This document shows positions 49,501 to 60,115 of a stretch of DNA of 64,000 nt, piece after piece. The notes below the pieces were generated by a model. The model saw only the letters and a list, made by a program, of their open reading frames with translations, ran no database searches and was not told the DNA's origin. Origin of the DNA: Haemonchus contortus (lineage: Eukaryota; Nematoda; Chromadorea; Rhabditida; Trichostrongylidae). How positions within the stretch are numbered: the stretch's first letter is position 1; each line of letters begins with the position of its first letter. A program made the position numbers and the translations under genes. Location of the stretch: positions 34,150,145 to 34,214,144 of the forward strand of contig LS997565.1 of NCBI GenBank assembly GCA_000469685.2, written 5' to 3'.

Positions 49501-52500
49501 TCCAAAGAACCATCTCAGGACCGGTAGGGATGTGCGGAGAGGAATGCTGGCCTGTGATTTGAGCAATTGGATCACGCCTCAGTGTGAAGGGGGCGAACTC
49601 CAGCTGAAGTCACGTGGTTCGGTCTCATTCATATCAATGCAATGAGCGATTACATCTGTCGCTAATATGTACAAGGCTCAGAGTTCACCTTGACGTTACG
49701 GTCACGACTTGCGCGTGAATGAAAGCAAAGTTTGTAAAATCGGGCTCAATCGGGCTGATTCGCCAACGAAAGGCCTGGGAAACATCCGAAGAAGAGCTGA
49801 CTGTGTACCTTACATAAAAATTTGATACTACCTGGCCCTCCTCTCGTGCAATCAATTTATTGAAAAAAAGTCCCAAAGAACGAACCTCGCCCAGTGGTTT
49901 GGACGTTGAAGAAAGGGCATGACTATCACAGATGTTGAGGTAGATTCTGGCATAGGAAACCTCTAGCCCAAAGAGTCACCACAGGAGAAGGAGCCAAACT
50001 AGGCACACCGCTCCATGTTCCCAGGTGATTCGGAGATGCATAGTTAACCCACGTGCTGTAGTCTTTGTGACTGATGCCGCTTTTGTGCAGCTGATGCTGG
50101 CGTGAAGCCTCTCAGGATGGTTGCATTGAGCAGCACCCGAATGCTAACCATAGGGATGCCTTCTGATTGATCTTCTATTTATTTAATTACTTTATTTTAT
50201 CTTTTTTACTTCTTTTCTATTTGATTAGCGGTGTTACAAGAGAACGCGGTCCTAATGTGGAGCCTATTTCCAGAGATGTGTGAACCAGTCCAAATCAAGC
50301 GATTCCTCTATTTCCTCTGCGGTCGCCACTGTAAGAAAAGTAACGCATTCAGGATCTTCAGCAGGCAGTCTGTTTCTCAGATTGGGGTGTGTTGGTGAGG
50401 AATACCACACTAAACGTGTTTTTCTTTCCATCAGTGATCTAAAAGTATTCTCGTATAGTGTTTGGAGTGACTGGTGTCGTGTACTATGCATTTCTTGTGT
50501 TCCTGTGCAGTTCCGACACAAACTGCTCGTCTTGGTCGACTGCCCTCGACGTGTGCGCCATTGTTTTCATTTTCACGCAGATGCATTTCATTTTCTGTAA
50601 TTCCAAGGTAAGCTGATGGGTTTCAATTTTTTTATTTCCTACTGGTATCAGGAAAAAATTCTGGCAGGAAATCTCTCGAAAATCGGTGTAGTGATATGCG
50701 CTGCATAGTGCTGATGATGTGGTAGTGAATGCAGGCGTAGGGTAATTATCACCAAGCTTCGTCTTTTCTGTTGTTTATAAGGTTCCCAATGGCCACTTAA
50801 TCACAAATGATTATAATGTATTCTGTAAAAAAAAATTGGTCTTTTCGAAGACCATCTCGATACGAATTTGAGAATTAAGAATTAATGAACTTGGACAATG
50901 CTGAGTAGCTGCTAACATTCCTGTGGGTTCAAGACGATGAATTGCAACCCGCACAAACCAAGTAGGTCTTCTAAATACCCGGAGTCAATCTATAGGCTTC
51001 ATACTGGTCTAGAAGGACTAAAGCACTGGCTTCTACATCAGTCAATACATGCAAGTAATTGTGTGCCAATGAATACGTATGCGAGTGCTCGTCCTGAACT
51101 TTCAATTTGAAGCTTTCCATCACTGGCCACCATACTGCAGCCCGATTAGGGACCATGCATTTGATGGCAGCCAACTTATGGACATGGATTCGGTACGTAC
51201 TGATGGAGGAAGGGGTTATGGAGAAGGAAATCAGGTAACCTTTCATTGTTTACGATTTTAAAAATTGCTAAACTAAACTTGATTTATTTAACTTTTAGAG
51301 ACGTATTCAAAACAATAAGTAATCGCACCGGTCCAGAGATGGACGAGGTATCGGCTAACGCCTTCGAACATCGTGATATCGATGTCATGGGAAGTTGTCG
51401 AGCTGCCGAATGCATACTGGGTAAACGTTCCTCGCAAACTTACTTCAGCTACGTGCATGTAAGACAGGGAGGGTGGCGGAATTTATGCCCGAAACCCTTC
51501 CACTGAAGTCTTCCTTCGACAGTTGTCTCACGCCATCAAAATGTGGTGACGGTGATGCCTGATTGGGAACAGTCGTCCAAATCGGACCGATACATTCATG
51601 ATCTAATCCTTCGGTAAATTCCTACGAGTGCACACCGCTTGGGCATAAATTCCCACACCCAGATGAGCACGGATAATGTAAAGTGTCAGTAGTCGATGAC
51701 AAGATGAACAGTGAGTATCTTGGAAGGTGTTAAAACCGTGTGCGGTTTTTAGCTGCCGCGTCCCAGTCTTCAATTTGTGATAGCTGTACTCATTTCACTG
51801 CCATCAGTGAGTTCCAAATGAGCTGCTTTCCTTGGTTTTTGCATAGAGCACAGAAGACAAACAGTAGTGGTGGTGGACATTGCTGTGAATGCTCCTACTA
51901 ACCTCGAAAAGCATAAACTATGGGTAGAATCGCCAATAAACTTACCATTTTTACTTACAGGAAGCCTTTCGGAAGTGATGTTTACGGCAATCGTTGAATA
52001 TTCTTTGATCGCAGCAGCAGTTATGTATATTGTGTGGAGAAATATAGGCAAAGTTGGCCATGGTTCGGAATATGTGAAACGAAAGCACCGTATCAGAATG
52101 GATTGCTCGAATACGACAACTGGTGAGATTGGGCCGATCCGGTGGTCACACAAAAGTTGGCAATGAGATTTCTCAGGTCTATTCCTTGGATTACTTTTCC
52201 TTGCTGCGACTTTCACTTCGATGCTGGTCTACTATGGTTACTCAATTCTTGGAAAAAGCAAGAACGCTGCCTTCGCGTATGCCCTCACAGACATTTCACA
52301 GGTGCTACCATCAATGTCCATTTTCAGAAAACTTCATTTGTTCGGAAGAACAAAGTCAAAAACCTCTTTTTTTACGAATAATCACGCAGTTACTTACAGT
52401 ATCGCTTCTCTGTTCCTCAGAAGGCTGCATGCCTGTCACAGTCAGCTGTATGATGTACCCTCAAATGAAATGGCTACCCTAGAAATAGATAGATAGGAAG

Positions 52501-55500
52501 TAGATAGATAATAGAATGGCCTTTTTTGGCTACTTGCCTGACTTCGTGGCATATTTTAACGTTCCGTGAACGTGTGTTACAGTAACCCCCTAGTGCTCCA
52601 ACACACCCCCGCGGGCTTCACCGCGTGGTACCCCTCTGAATATTCCATCGTATTTCTGACTAGTGTTTGGAGGCGCGTGAGTTTGTGTACAGGTTACTGC
52701 GCTGCACATTCACTTGACGACTGAATCCGTCTTATGAAAAGCATAGGCACTACCCCAAGGTAAGCCCTGCATTTCGGCTTCAACCATTTACTAAACATTC
52801 AGCAATTAAGAGTTCCTAGTTTTTCGCCACTCGTGCAACGCAAATTCGAAGGCAGAGTTCACGCTAAAAACGGCTTCTGACATTCCCCCCACAGGATGAA
52901 TTTGAGACCCCTACGTATAGCATGCCTGACACTAATAGGTCGGAGAACGGCCTAGTTAGGGAGTTATAAAGGCTCAAAGATTGGCCCCTCGGACGAGTTT
53001 CGCGGCATTATAGAGGCTGTACCGATCACAAGGGAACCCATGAAGAAAGTTCGAACAACCTGTCGTGACATGTAGCGACAGTGAAAGAAAGTTCGTTACA
53101 GTTCTGGCTCAATGTAGTCAGCTCTTTGGGCAATTGCACCAAGCCAAATCTCGCCCGAATACCCCTTCCATGTTATTTCCGTCATGGTAAACTCGTCCAA
53201 CCTCTATTTCCCCAACTTTCGAGGAGCCATATTTTCCTCGAAATTTGCGAATTCTCTCTCTTTCTTTCTACAGATGAACTATTCCCAATCTACACTTCCG
53301 CTTTTTGAATAAAATCGGGTACCTCAAAATTATCGTGAACTGAGCCTTTTAGAAAAAACCAAAGAAACCAAAGACGTCAATTTTTTGTATAGATAACCCA
53401 TTACAGTACATGATAGCGACTATTGGATGTGCCACGGCAATCTATCAAATGAGAAAATTGGCGTTCGTTGATAAGTGGAATAACAGTGTATCGAGGGATC
53501 AGGTAAGTATTTTTGGATATTACAACTGAAAGAAAAGACTGCTGCTTGCATAGAAAACGAGCATCAAGGGTATTCTTTGTTGAGGTTTCCGAATACTTGG
53601 TTGTGGAACATTATAGGAGAGCTACCGTGGACCTTATGCCCCACTGCTAAGCCCGTTTGAGTTTATTGCTAAAAACAATGAATTTAGCTTTGAATGTAGT
53701 CGGGCTCCCGATAGAGCAGAACAAGGTTCATTCAACTACTAAGCGAACCACAATGGTTTGACAGTTAGTAGAGAGAGTTATAGTAGAGAGTTCAAGTGAA
53801 TTCATTGGCTATTTTTATCTTTACTGTGGGAAATTGTATATTACTAGGGTGTCCCAAAAGTTTTGAGAGAATTTATTTGGTATATTCAACACAAAAATAC
53901 TACAGCAAAATGGTGAGATCAGTAATCGAGATGGTAGCCCTCTTTAGCCACGAAGTCCCTCCATCGATTGGGCAGAGCACTGATGTTATTCATCCAGAAA
54001 GAAGAAGAGCGATTTATTCACCTACTGCACTTTTGACCTCCTGACGGTTATGAAATTTTTTCTTTTTGAGGGAAGCTTGTAGACTCCTGAACGGGTGGTA
54101 GTCGCAAGGGATAAGGTCAATTGAATACGGAGGATGGGGTAGCCAGGTAATCCCAAGCCTTTCCAGCTCCTCAGCCGTCGCCCAGGTATGACGTAGTCGA
54201 GCGTTGCCCATCAAAATCAGAAACTTTCCCTGCATTCGGTGTGAAACCGGGGCTCGAGACACCATCTCCCGCAGCTGCTCGCAGAATACTCTTGCCGTCA
54301 CAGCAGTACCCTCAGGTAGGATCTCGTAGTAGAAACAGCCGGCGAAGCAGAAGAAGAGCGAGATCATATTCTTTTCAACGTGTGCCACACGCTTTGCAAC
54401 GGGTTCTGACTTTATCATTTCTCATTCTGAGCGATGATGAAGCTCGTCCAAGCCACCGTTCGCTTGCGGTCGAGTAGCTTCCGACACACATCGACCAGCA
54501 CCTGACGCCCGCGCTCAGTCAAGGTGTGGGGGATAACTGCAGGAAGTGCTGCGCAAAAGCAGCGCCAGCTTAGGTTGTCACGGATGGTGGAACGGGGAGC
54601 AGAAGTCGTCCTCTCCGTTTCCCTCATACTTTGATAAGGATTGCTTTGGATGGAGGCTAAGACAAGGTCGGTCTTGGTGGAACGTGGACGTCCGTTCCGT
54701 GGCGCTTCGTCAAATGAATCTCTCCTTTAGGGAAGTGACCGTACTGCCTATAGCAGATGGCGAGAGAAGATGCAGTACTGTCCATTGATGACTGCAGTTC
54801 ACTCCGGGCTTGAGTGGCTGAGCGGCCAGAATCCTAGCAATTAAGTAGAAGACGTCGATAATCGTGTCGGTCGGACATGATTCAAATGATGGTAACTCAC
54901 TTCCAAAGATGAAGTGCAATCCCGTTCTATTGTTTTGAGGATCTACCAAGAGTGCCCTTTTCCTGCCCTTTTTTCCGTGGCTCTGCTTCGGCGCTTTCTT
55001 GCGCAACACGGTTGCGAAATTCATGACCAAAATTTTCTCGAAACTTTTGGGACACCCTAATATCTTGTTTTGCAAGGAATATAGCTTCTTCTTTCAAAGG
55101 ATAAATTGATGAAAAACAATCACTGGAAGATTGCAGCAAGAGTTAGTCTTTTGGATGTCAGTTGGTCATGTCATGATTTTCCAGGAGCTTTTGGATCAAA
55201 TTCTTTTATGGCTGGGTCTGGTTGGGGAGCTGATCTATTCAGTGGCAGGACTTGTTGGATTAACTGGCGACGGCCATTGGCAGCCTCTAGCTTTTCTTCT
55301 ATTCTTTGTACATATATTCAGATTGATTCAGGCAAGTACGAACAAAGATCTGTTTCATTTCTCCCCCATTTCTCAATTTATTATTATTTTTGTCTAAAAG
55401 TTATATTCAGGTTGGAACTCAGACATTCCTGATATATCTGGCCTCAAGGGTGAAAGTTGGAACAGCATCTCGGCAGAATCAACCAGGGAAGCAAGCAATC

Positions 55501-55775
55501 ACATTCCTTCTTGCAGCCAATCTGTCCATTTTTCTAATGAATCTCTTCGAAAGTGAAAAACCAGGGATTTCCGAAAGTATCATAGGTGAACACAATCTCT
55601 CTAAAGCTTTTTCTGAATCTTTCCCATTTGAATGACTTCTTAAATTACAGATTTTTACGGGAAACGTTCGTGGGTGTTCCTGGTCCGCAGCTTCTCTCCT
55701 CTAACGATCTTTTACCGGTTTCATAGCTCTGTCTGTCTCGCAGAGATTTGGAAGAATGTCTATGCGAACAAATAA
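46584..55775 (+). CDS. otpl: Otopetrin-family proton channel, 13 exons, nearly complete (at least 571 aa)
   Basis: Exons, all joined in phase: 46584-46726, 47914-48037, 48105-48209, 50274-50394, 50459-50607, 51113-51234, 51299-51420, 51961-52122, 52177-52301, 53407-53502, 55185-55331, 55411-55585, 55651-55775 (stop TAA). Exon 1 encodes an acidic cytosolic segment without Met, so the start exon lies upstream. Membrane segments follow in the otopetrin order. Diagnostic stretches are GSLFLRLGCVVFGV, VFIFTQMHFIFCNSK, GTMHLMAANLWTWIRYVL, IVEYSLIAAAVMYIVW, GLFLGLLFLAATFTSMLV, ELLDQILLWLGLVGELIY, QPGKQAITFLLAANLSIFL and the C-terminal RFHSSVCLAEIWKNVY. Otopetrins are 12-TM plasma-membrane channels selective for protons; nematodes have several (otpl) paralogues, and which one this is cannot be decided. 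An AATAAA overlaps the stop. The intron after exon 11 has a GC donor. Several introns hold transposons. Confidence 0.95.
47278..47500 (-). repeat. tRNA-derived SINE copy 6, inside otopetrin intron 1
   Basis: The plus strand begins TTTTTGGGATGCGCCCC (tail), has CACACGAGTCTGGTACCA, and ends with CCGGGATTCAATCCCG, the palindromic B-box/T-arm region. This is the best-preserved head in minus orientation. Confidence 0.8.
48359..48871 (-). mobile_element. MITE M1, copy 4, inside otopetrin intron 3
   Basis: Ends AAAGGCCCAGTTCACGATAA and TCATCGTGAACTGTGCCTTT, interior as copies 2 and 3, about 513 bp. The 200-aa ORF at 48742-49344 begins inside it and runs into adjacent intron sequence; I take it as chance. 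Confidence 0.9.
52849..53349 (+). mobile_element. MITE M1, copy 5, inside otopetrin intron 9
   Basis: Ends AAGGCAGAGTTCACGCTAAA and TTATCGTGAACTGAGCCTTT, about 501 bp, same orientation as the 25.6-kb copy. It stops about 57 nt before the exon 10 acceptor. Confidence 0.9.
53847..55057 (-). mobile_element. Mariner transposon (dead), inside otopetrin intron 10
   Basis: 1,211 bp flanked by TA on both sides, with terminal inverted repeats GGGTGTCCCAAAAGTTT(T/C)G followed by AGA(G/A)AATTT. The minus strand encodes a broken mariner transposase in at least three frames (about 54985 down to 54014). The C-terminal part keeps the family landmark WLPHPPYSIDLIPCDYHPF with the last catalytic Asp of the DD34D triad, but the expected HDNARPH motif reads MGNARLRH, so the second catalytic Asp is Gly. 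Stops and frameshifts split the N-terminal helix-turn-helix region. Mariner elements move by cut and paste into TA sites. This copy cannot encode active enzyme but has intact ends. Confidence 0.95.
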
Positions 55776-56079
55776 ATCGTTAGATATGAATGTGAATGTC
55801 TACTTTGTCCTAAGATCGTCGTATCATCTCCCTGCTAAGCCGAACCTTCTATTTCTTTCGTTTTTTATGCTTTTTCATTCTTATTTTCGATATCAAAAAA
55901 ATCAAGCGTAACTGGTGACCCAGGTTCTGGCCCTCAGCGCTGCCACGGAGGTTTCGCAAATGTTGTTTTTGTTGGCATTGGTCCTTGACAACACACAAAT
56001 TTCTGGCTCATATCTATCTCTCGATCACGCTGGCTTCTTATATTTCATTGCAGTGAACATACCTGATTGGGGTAACGGA
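55776..56079. other. Otopetrin 3' flank
   Basis: Probable 3' UTR and downstream region. The AATAAA at 55771-55776 overlaps the stop codon, and no other clear signal lies nearby. No further exon seen. Confidence 0.5.
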
Positions 56080-56335
56080 ACTTCTCCCCGATTGCGTCCT
56101 TCTCCCTTGCGGCATGCGGCAAATGTCACTGCAATCACCGTACCCACCCCGCCTCCCCGCCAATCGATATGACGCAATATTTTTTGTTGACTGCCTTACT
56201 TTTTCATTAGATTTAGATTTGATCGTTTTTTCTTTTTCTTGTTCGTTTTTATGTTTACCAGACTCGATTATTTAGAATGACTTCTCCTATATTAGCGACG
56301 ATCAAGACCGCATTAGAATTGAAGGGATCGCTTCC
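56080..56335 (-). repeat. Dispersed repeat R2, copy 2
   Basis: Inverted partner of 33735-34005, with GGGTAACGGAACTTCTCCCC near 56089 and CTCCCTTGCGGCATGCGGCA (approximate) near 56121. Confidence 0.85.
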
Positions 56336-57110
56336 AGATGCTGTCACTTACACTGTTTCAGTCTTACCGCTGAGTTTCTTGACACACTCTTTGTACTGTT
56401 ACAACAAATAAAGCACGATTAAATGCCGAATTCTCGTAGTCATTGCGCGAGATGCAATATAGTAGGAATTTCTGCATCTCGTACTACAGGTAAGGCCATA
56501 GAAGCTAACATCAATTTCGGTCAGCCATTTTCGATTTCCTTAAGTTGCCACCTGTACCATCGCGAATGCACATCCTTTTTCTTGATCCGAATGCAATGAA
56601 ATTGAACTTATTAATCGGATTAGAATGTTTAGCAGTTATGTAGTTGTGGGGCAGCCCATCTGTGAAGCAAGAGGTCGTCCTTCATCTCAGTATAGGCTCA
56701 CTACTCTCTTCAGGAAGGTCATCACTGAAGAAGAAAGTTCAGTTTTGGACTTGAAAACTCAGAACAACAGAAACTCTAGTCCTAATATTTGTCTGAAAAC
56801 GACCGAACAACTGATCTATATGCGATTTTTTCAGAACAATTGACTAGATAGTGATAGTGGGATTGAAATAACTGATCGGATATGAAGCGAGTAGTAGAGT
56901 TGCAAACCTTGGAATCGATAGATAAACAGTAGTGGATAGAGCAGCCAAGAAAAGCGATTTTAAAGTCGCTCGTCCTCTTGGCCATAGGTGCGGCATCTGT
57001 ACCTAATTCATCATCTTCTTATGACATCGGAGTTCTATTTTGTAGACGGGTCTTGCTTTTGGGGACCTCAGCTATCAGCTCTTATCAGTTGTTATCAGTT
57101 TGACCCCGTC
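56336..57110. other. Gene-free stretch
   Basis: About 0.8 kb with no supported gene. Confidence 0.4.
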
Positions 57111-57530
57111 ACATCCCACATCTCACATGTCTTCCTACCACCTACCATAGATGTCCCCATCCTGCCGCCTGTGCTCCTACTAAATTTGAACGTTCTAGGT
57201 CCACGGAGACAGGAGTTATTAAATATTTTCCGCTCATACATTTATTTCGCGCAAACCCCGCCTCCTGTAAGCCGGCCTCGGTCCTGCTTCCTACCATGAG
57301 TATTCCCATCCTGCCCTCTGTACTCACACAAAATTTGAACGCTCTAGGTCCACGAAGACCTGAGTTATCATTTCCCGCTCAGACATTTACTTTGCACAAA
57401 CCCCACCCCGACTGACGTAGTCCGGTCCTATCACCCACCATAGGTGTTCCCATCCTGCCGCCTGTGCTCCTACCAAGTTTGAACGTTCTAGGTCCACGGG
57501 GACAAGAGTTATGAATTTTCGTGCAGACAG
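57111..57530 (+). repeat. Tandem repeat, three diverged units of about 145-150 bp
   Basis: The phrase TTTGAACG(T/C)TCTAGGTCCACG recurs with unit spacing 149 and 144 nt (near 57191, 57340 and 57484). Each unit also contains CCATCCTGCC(G/C)(C/T)CTGT and a (C/G)CGCTCA(T/G)ACATTTA block. ORFs on the minus strand across it are repeat by-products. Confidence 0.85.
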
Positions 57531-58059
57531 ACTCGTGGAGGCGCCCGTTCCCTAGGCTAATTTTTATTATACGAGAACTAGGATTTTTTGAGACTGGTTT
57601 CGTCTTAGAATACTTATGTGCAACAATTCTGCCACTATTGAACTCATTCAAGAGTTTTTGATTATCTGAGGAAACTATCACTCCTTCAAACGCTCCTTTG
57701 TCGAACGCATTGGTGGCGGCCTCTGGCCTGTTCATCAATGCCGACCCAGGTGATCCGGCACGAATTTCCATCAACTATTTTTGAATCCGCTCCAAATTTT
57801 ACCAATGTGTTATGAAGAACTGACCTGGAGTTAGTTGTCACCTTGATCGGTCCCCGCTGAAATTTTTTCCAGTGGCATTGAGCTTCTCCAGAATATAGCT
57901 TTGAGACTCTTGCATTTTGATACTTAAACACTCTGTGAAACCTTTCAAAATATTCGTCCTATTACTCCAGTATAGGCTGTAGCCAGGACGGCGCCGCATT
58001 AGATGAGCTCTTTTTTGGCGATATGAGTGCAGAGGAAGAAAAGAGCAACAGGACAAGAT
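57531..58059. other. Unassigned stretch between the tandem repeat and the BEL/Pao fragment
   Basis: Minus-strand ORFs (57686-57931 and 57838-58056) continue the orientation of the BEL/Pao fragment and may be its decayed downstream coding part, but no reverse transcriptase motif is visible. Confidence 0.35.
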
Positions 58060-58900
58060 TAGGTCAACGGGCGGAGTGAGTAGTGGAGTTTGAACTGTTT
58101 CCTGTTACTGTTGCGTATTTCAGTAGTTCTCAGTTTGCCGTTCAGGGTTTGTAGGCGACATAGAGCACGAGTCCTGCTGTCAGCAGCAATTGAGCGTCTT
58201 TTTTCCATGGGAAGCGTACATAGTAGTAACCCTCCCTTTTGTCTTTCAATGGATTTCTTCAAATGCGTTCCATACAGCGTGGTCTGTTCTCCGACGTTCT
58301 TGTGTCTCTGGGTCACCGAATTCGCCCACTTCAGATAATTCGAACGTGCAGAAGTCTTTCCACGATTGCGCAGTCGTTTCAGGTTCCACTTCTTTCAGAA
58401 AGTGTGTGCATCGTCATTTTCTTCTCGTCCTTGTTGACTGTCGTAGAGAAATCGCTGTTGTATTCTGCTACTAAATAACCAAGCTTGGACGAAATGAGTC
58501 GATACTCTGATGGTAGTATGTGCTGTGGCGTCATGCCGTTGTCCAGAGAAGAGGTCGGTGCAGCTCAGAAGAATTTGTGGGCGGATGCTTATCAGATTGT
58601 GGTTTATGGAGAGTTGCACTTTATTTGCAAAGAGGAAACATTCATCCTCGAGGCTGAGGCGATTCCGTTGCAGTTACTGAGTGATTGTGTCGATCCTTGT
58701 GACCTTGAATGTGTATTGTGTGCCATTAGCGTCCCATGGTTGGCCTGTTGTGACACCACATGTTTTTGATATTGGATGCTGTGAGCCGAAAGGTTTGTCT
58801 CTGAGGTGGAATCTCCTTGCAAGTGTGCTGCTTATGAATGATCTATTGGAGCCCGAATCAAACATGACGTGAACAGGTTCTAATGCTCCCGTGGTTGGGT
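58060..58900 (-). pseudogene. BEL/Pao LTR retrotransposon fragment (aspartic protease region)
   Basis: Minus-strand reading gives MFDSGSNRSFISSTLARRF, the active-site region of a retropepsin-type protease (D-S-G), as in the Pao protease domain. After frameshifts come EQTTLYGTHLKKSIERQKGG and LLLCTLPMEKRRSIAADSRT, with further spacer up to 58059, which resemble the linker between protease and reverse transcriptase in Pao polyproteins. Stops and frame changes show it is dead. LTRs, integrase and a complete reverse transcriptase were not seen. It is an endogenous mobile element of the host genome. Confidence 0.75.
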
Positions 58901-59279
58901 TTTAGCCCTTCCTGCTAGGACCATATCATTTTCGTGGTTGTTGAAGTGGAGTACGTTACCCTCATATGAGTTCAAGCCCTGTTTGGAATCCAAAGTGTTG
59001 ATATTTGGTGATCCTAGGGTGAGCGGCCGCTCAGCAGCTGTCCACGAAGTCAACGATCCCGCTGGCTATTTGTTGCCAATCTCATTACCCAGGTAGACAC
59101 AATTCAGTGGTAACCTTCGGAGTTGGGATTACAGTAATAGGTGTAAGTCTCCAGAAGATTTCTTTTACTCATCAGAACACAACTCTCATACATCAAGTCG
59201 TAGAAAACGCATTTAACAGGGTTCTCAGAAATCGGCTGGATCTCGAGCGAGAATCCCTTATGTTCATTTCTTCTAGTGG
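58901..59279. other. Short stretch between the BEL/Pao fragment and the next gene's 3' end
   Basis: Contains the 3' flank of the minus-strand gene ending at 59356. A single AATAAA hexamer (minus strand, 59285-59280) lies at its right edge. No other feature. Confidence 0.4.
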
Positions 59280-59285
59280 TTTATT
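59280..59285 (-). terminator. Polyadenylation signal AATAAA
   Basis: Minus-strand AATAAA about 70 nt after the stop codon of the gene at 59356-59745, a normal distance for a nematode 3' UTR. Confidence 0.55.
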
Positions 59286-59355
59286 AAAAATAGAGAAAGA
59301 CAGAAGTTCGCGCAAATCTATTTGTTCCACAAAAAGGAGAGCATGGAAAAACAGC

Positions 59356-59745
59356 CTATTGATCATCATCGGAATCGTCACTTGAATAGCGGCTTCTTTT
59401 CGGCAACCGTCTCGGCTCGTAGTTGGGTAGAGTAAGGCGTCTTCTATCTTGAGAAGACCCTTCGTTAAATGGCCCAGCTGCTGAGAACATTCGAAATATG
59501 AAATATTTTATATGAGCAACACATGATGTAAGGGTAGAATAGGAAAATAGATCTTCAAGGATGGAGCTTAGAGGTTTCGCTAGCTGGAGCAGAAGTGCGG
59601 GCTGCTCGTCGATATTGACGTAGGCCTTGTCCTGTTCCAGGGCGGCATTGCGGGTACTCTGCCTCCAAGTAACAATAAAGTCTAGCCAAGCTTCGCTCAG
59701 GCTGAGTTCTTTCATCTGATCAGTGCAACATTTGCATGAGGTAGG
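59356..59745 (-). CDS. 3' end of an unidentified gene with acidic C-terminal tail (last two exons)
   Basis: Last exons 59745-59523 and 59480-59356 (stop TAG). The first begins after ATATTTAG and reads PTSCKCCTDQMKELSLSEAW, LDFIVTWRQSTRNAALEQDK and LLLQLAKPLSSILEDLF. The second reads AAGPFNEGSSQDRRRLTLPN and ends in YSSDDSDDDQ. The 42-nt interval between them (GTGTTG...TTCTCAG) is in frame and open, so the isoform with or without it would both be translatable. The body looks like a helical-repeat protein and the tail is acidic and phosphorylatable, but I cannot name the family. Upstream exons should lie to the right on the minus strand; none were recognised among the repeats there. Confidence 0.6.
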   Translation of the reverse strand, partial: PTSCKCCTDQMKELSLSEAWLDFIVTWRQSTRNAALEQDKAYVNIDEQPALLLQLAKPLSSILEDLFSYSTLTSCVAHIKYFIFRMFSAAGPFNEGSSQDRRRLTLPNYEPRRLPKRSRYSSDDSDDDQ

Positions 59746-60115
59746 CTAAATATAGTGCAAAGTTAATTATGTTCAAAAGAAAAGAATGTTAGAAGGTACC
59801 AGAGAAATCCTCAACAACAACCACCTTAAAACGTAGAGCCGTGGACAATAACATGAAAACTTCCCCCAGAATGTAGATCAGACATATAATCCTTTCAATC
59901 GAAATATCAAAAAGCTATATAGCTATGCAACTAAAACTCATCAAAATAAGCCAATACCAAAGGAATTTTATCAGATAGAGGACTATTACCAACAAAGAGG
60001 CAAGCTACTGTGGAAGCCACTATAAGTCTCAGCAATCACAGAGCTTTAGTCACTTTCTTGAGAAAGCCTAAACAGTCTGATTCAGACATTAAACAGTCCT
60101 CATTTACAGAATATA
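59746..60115. other. Gene-free stretch
   Basis: AT-rich, with no supported exon although upstream exons of the minus-strand gene could be hidden here. Confidence 0.35.

Noticed and set aside
57838..58056. Minus-strand ORF as BEL/Pao reverse transcriptase
   Set aside because: No Y-x-D-D or other polymerase motif is visible.
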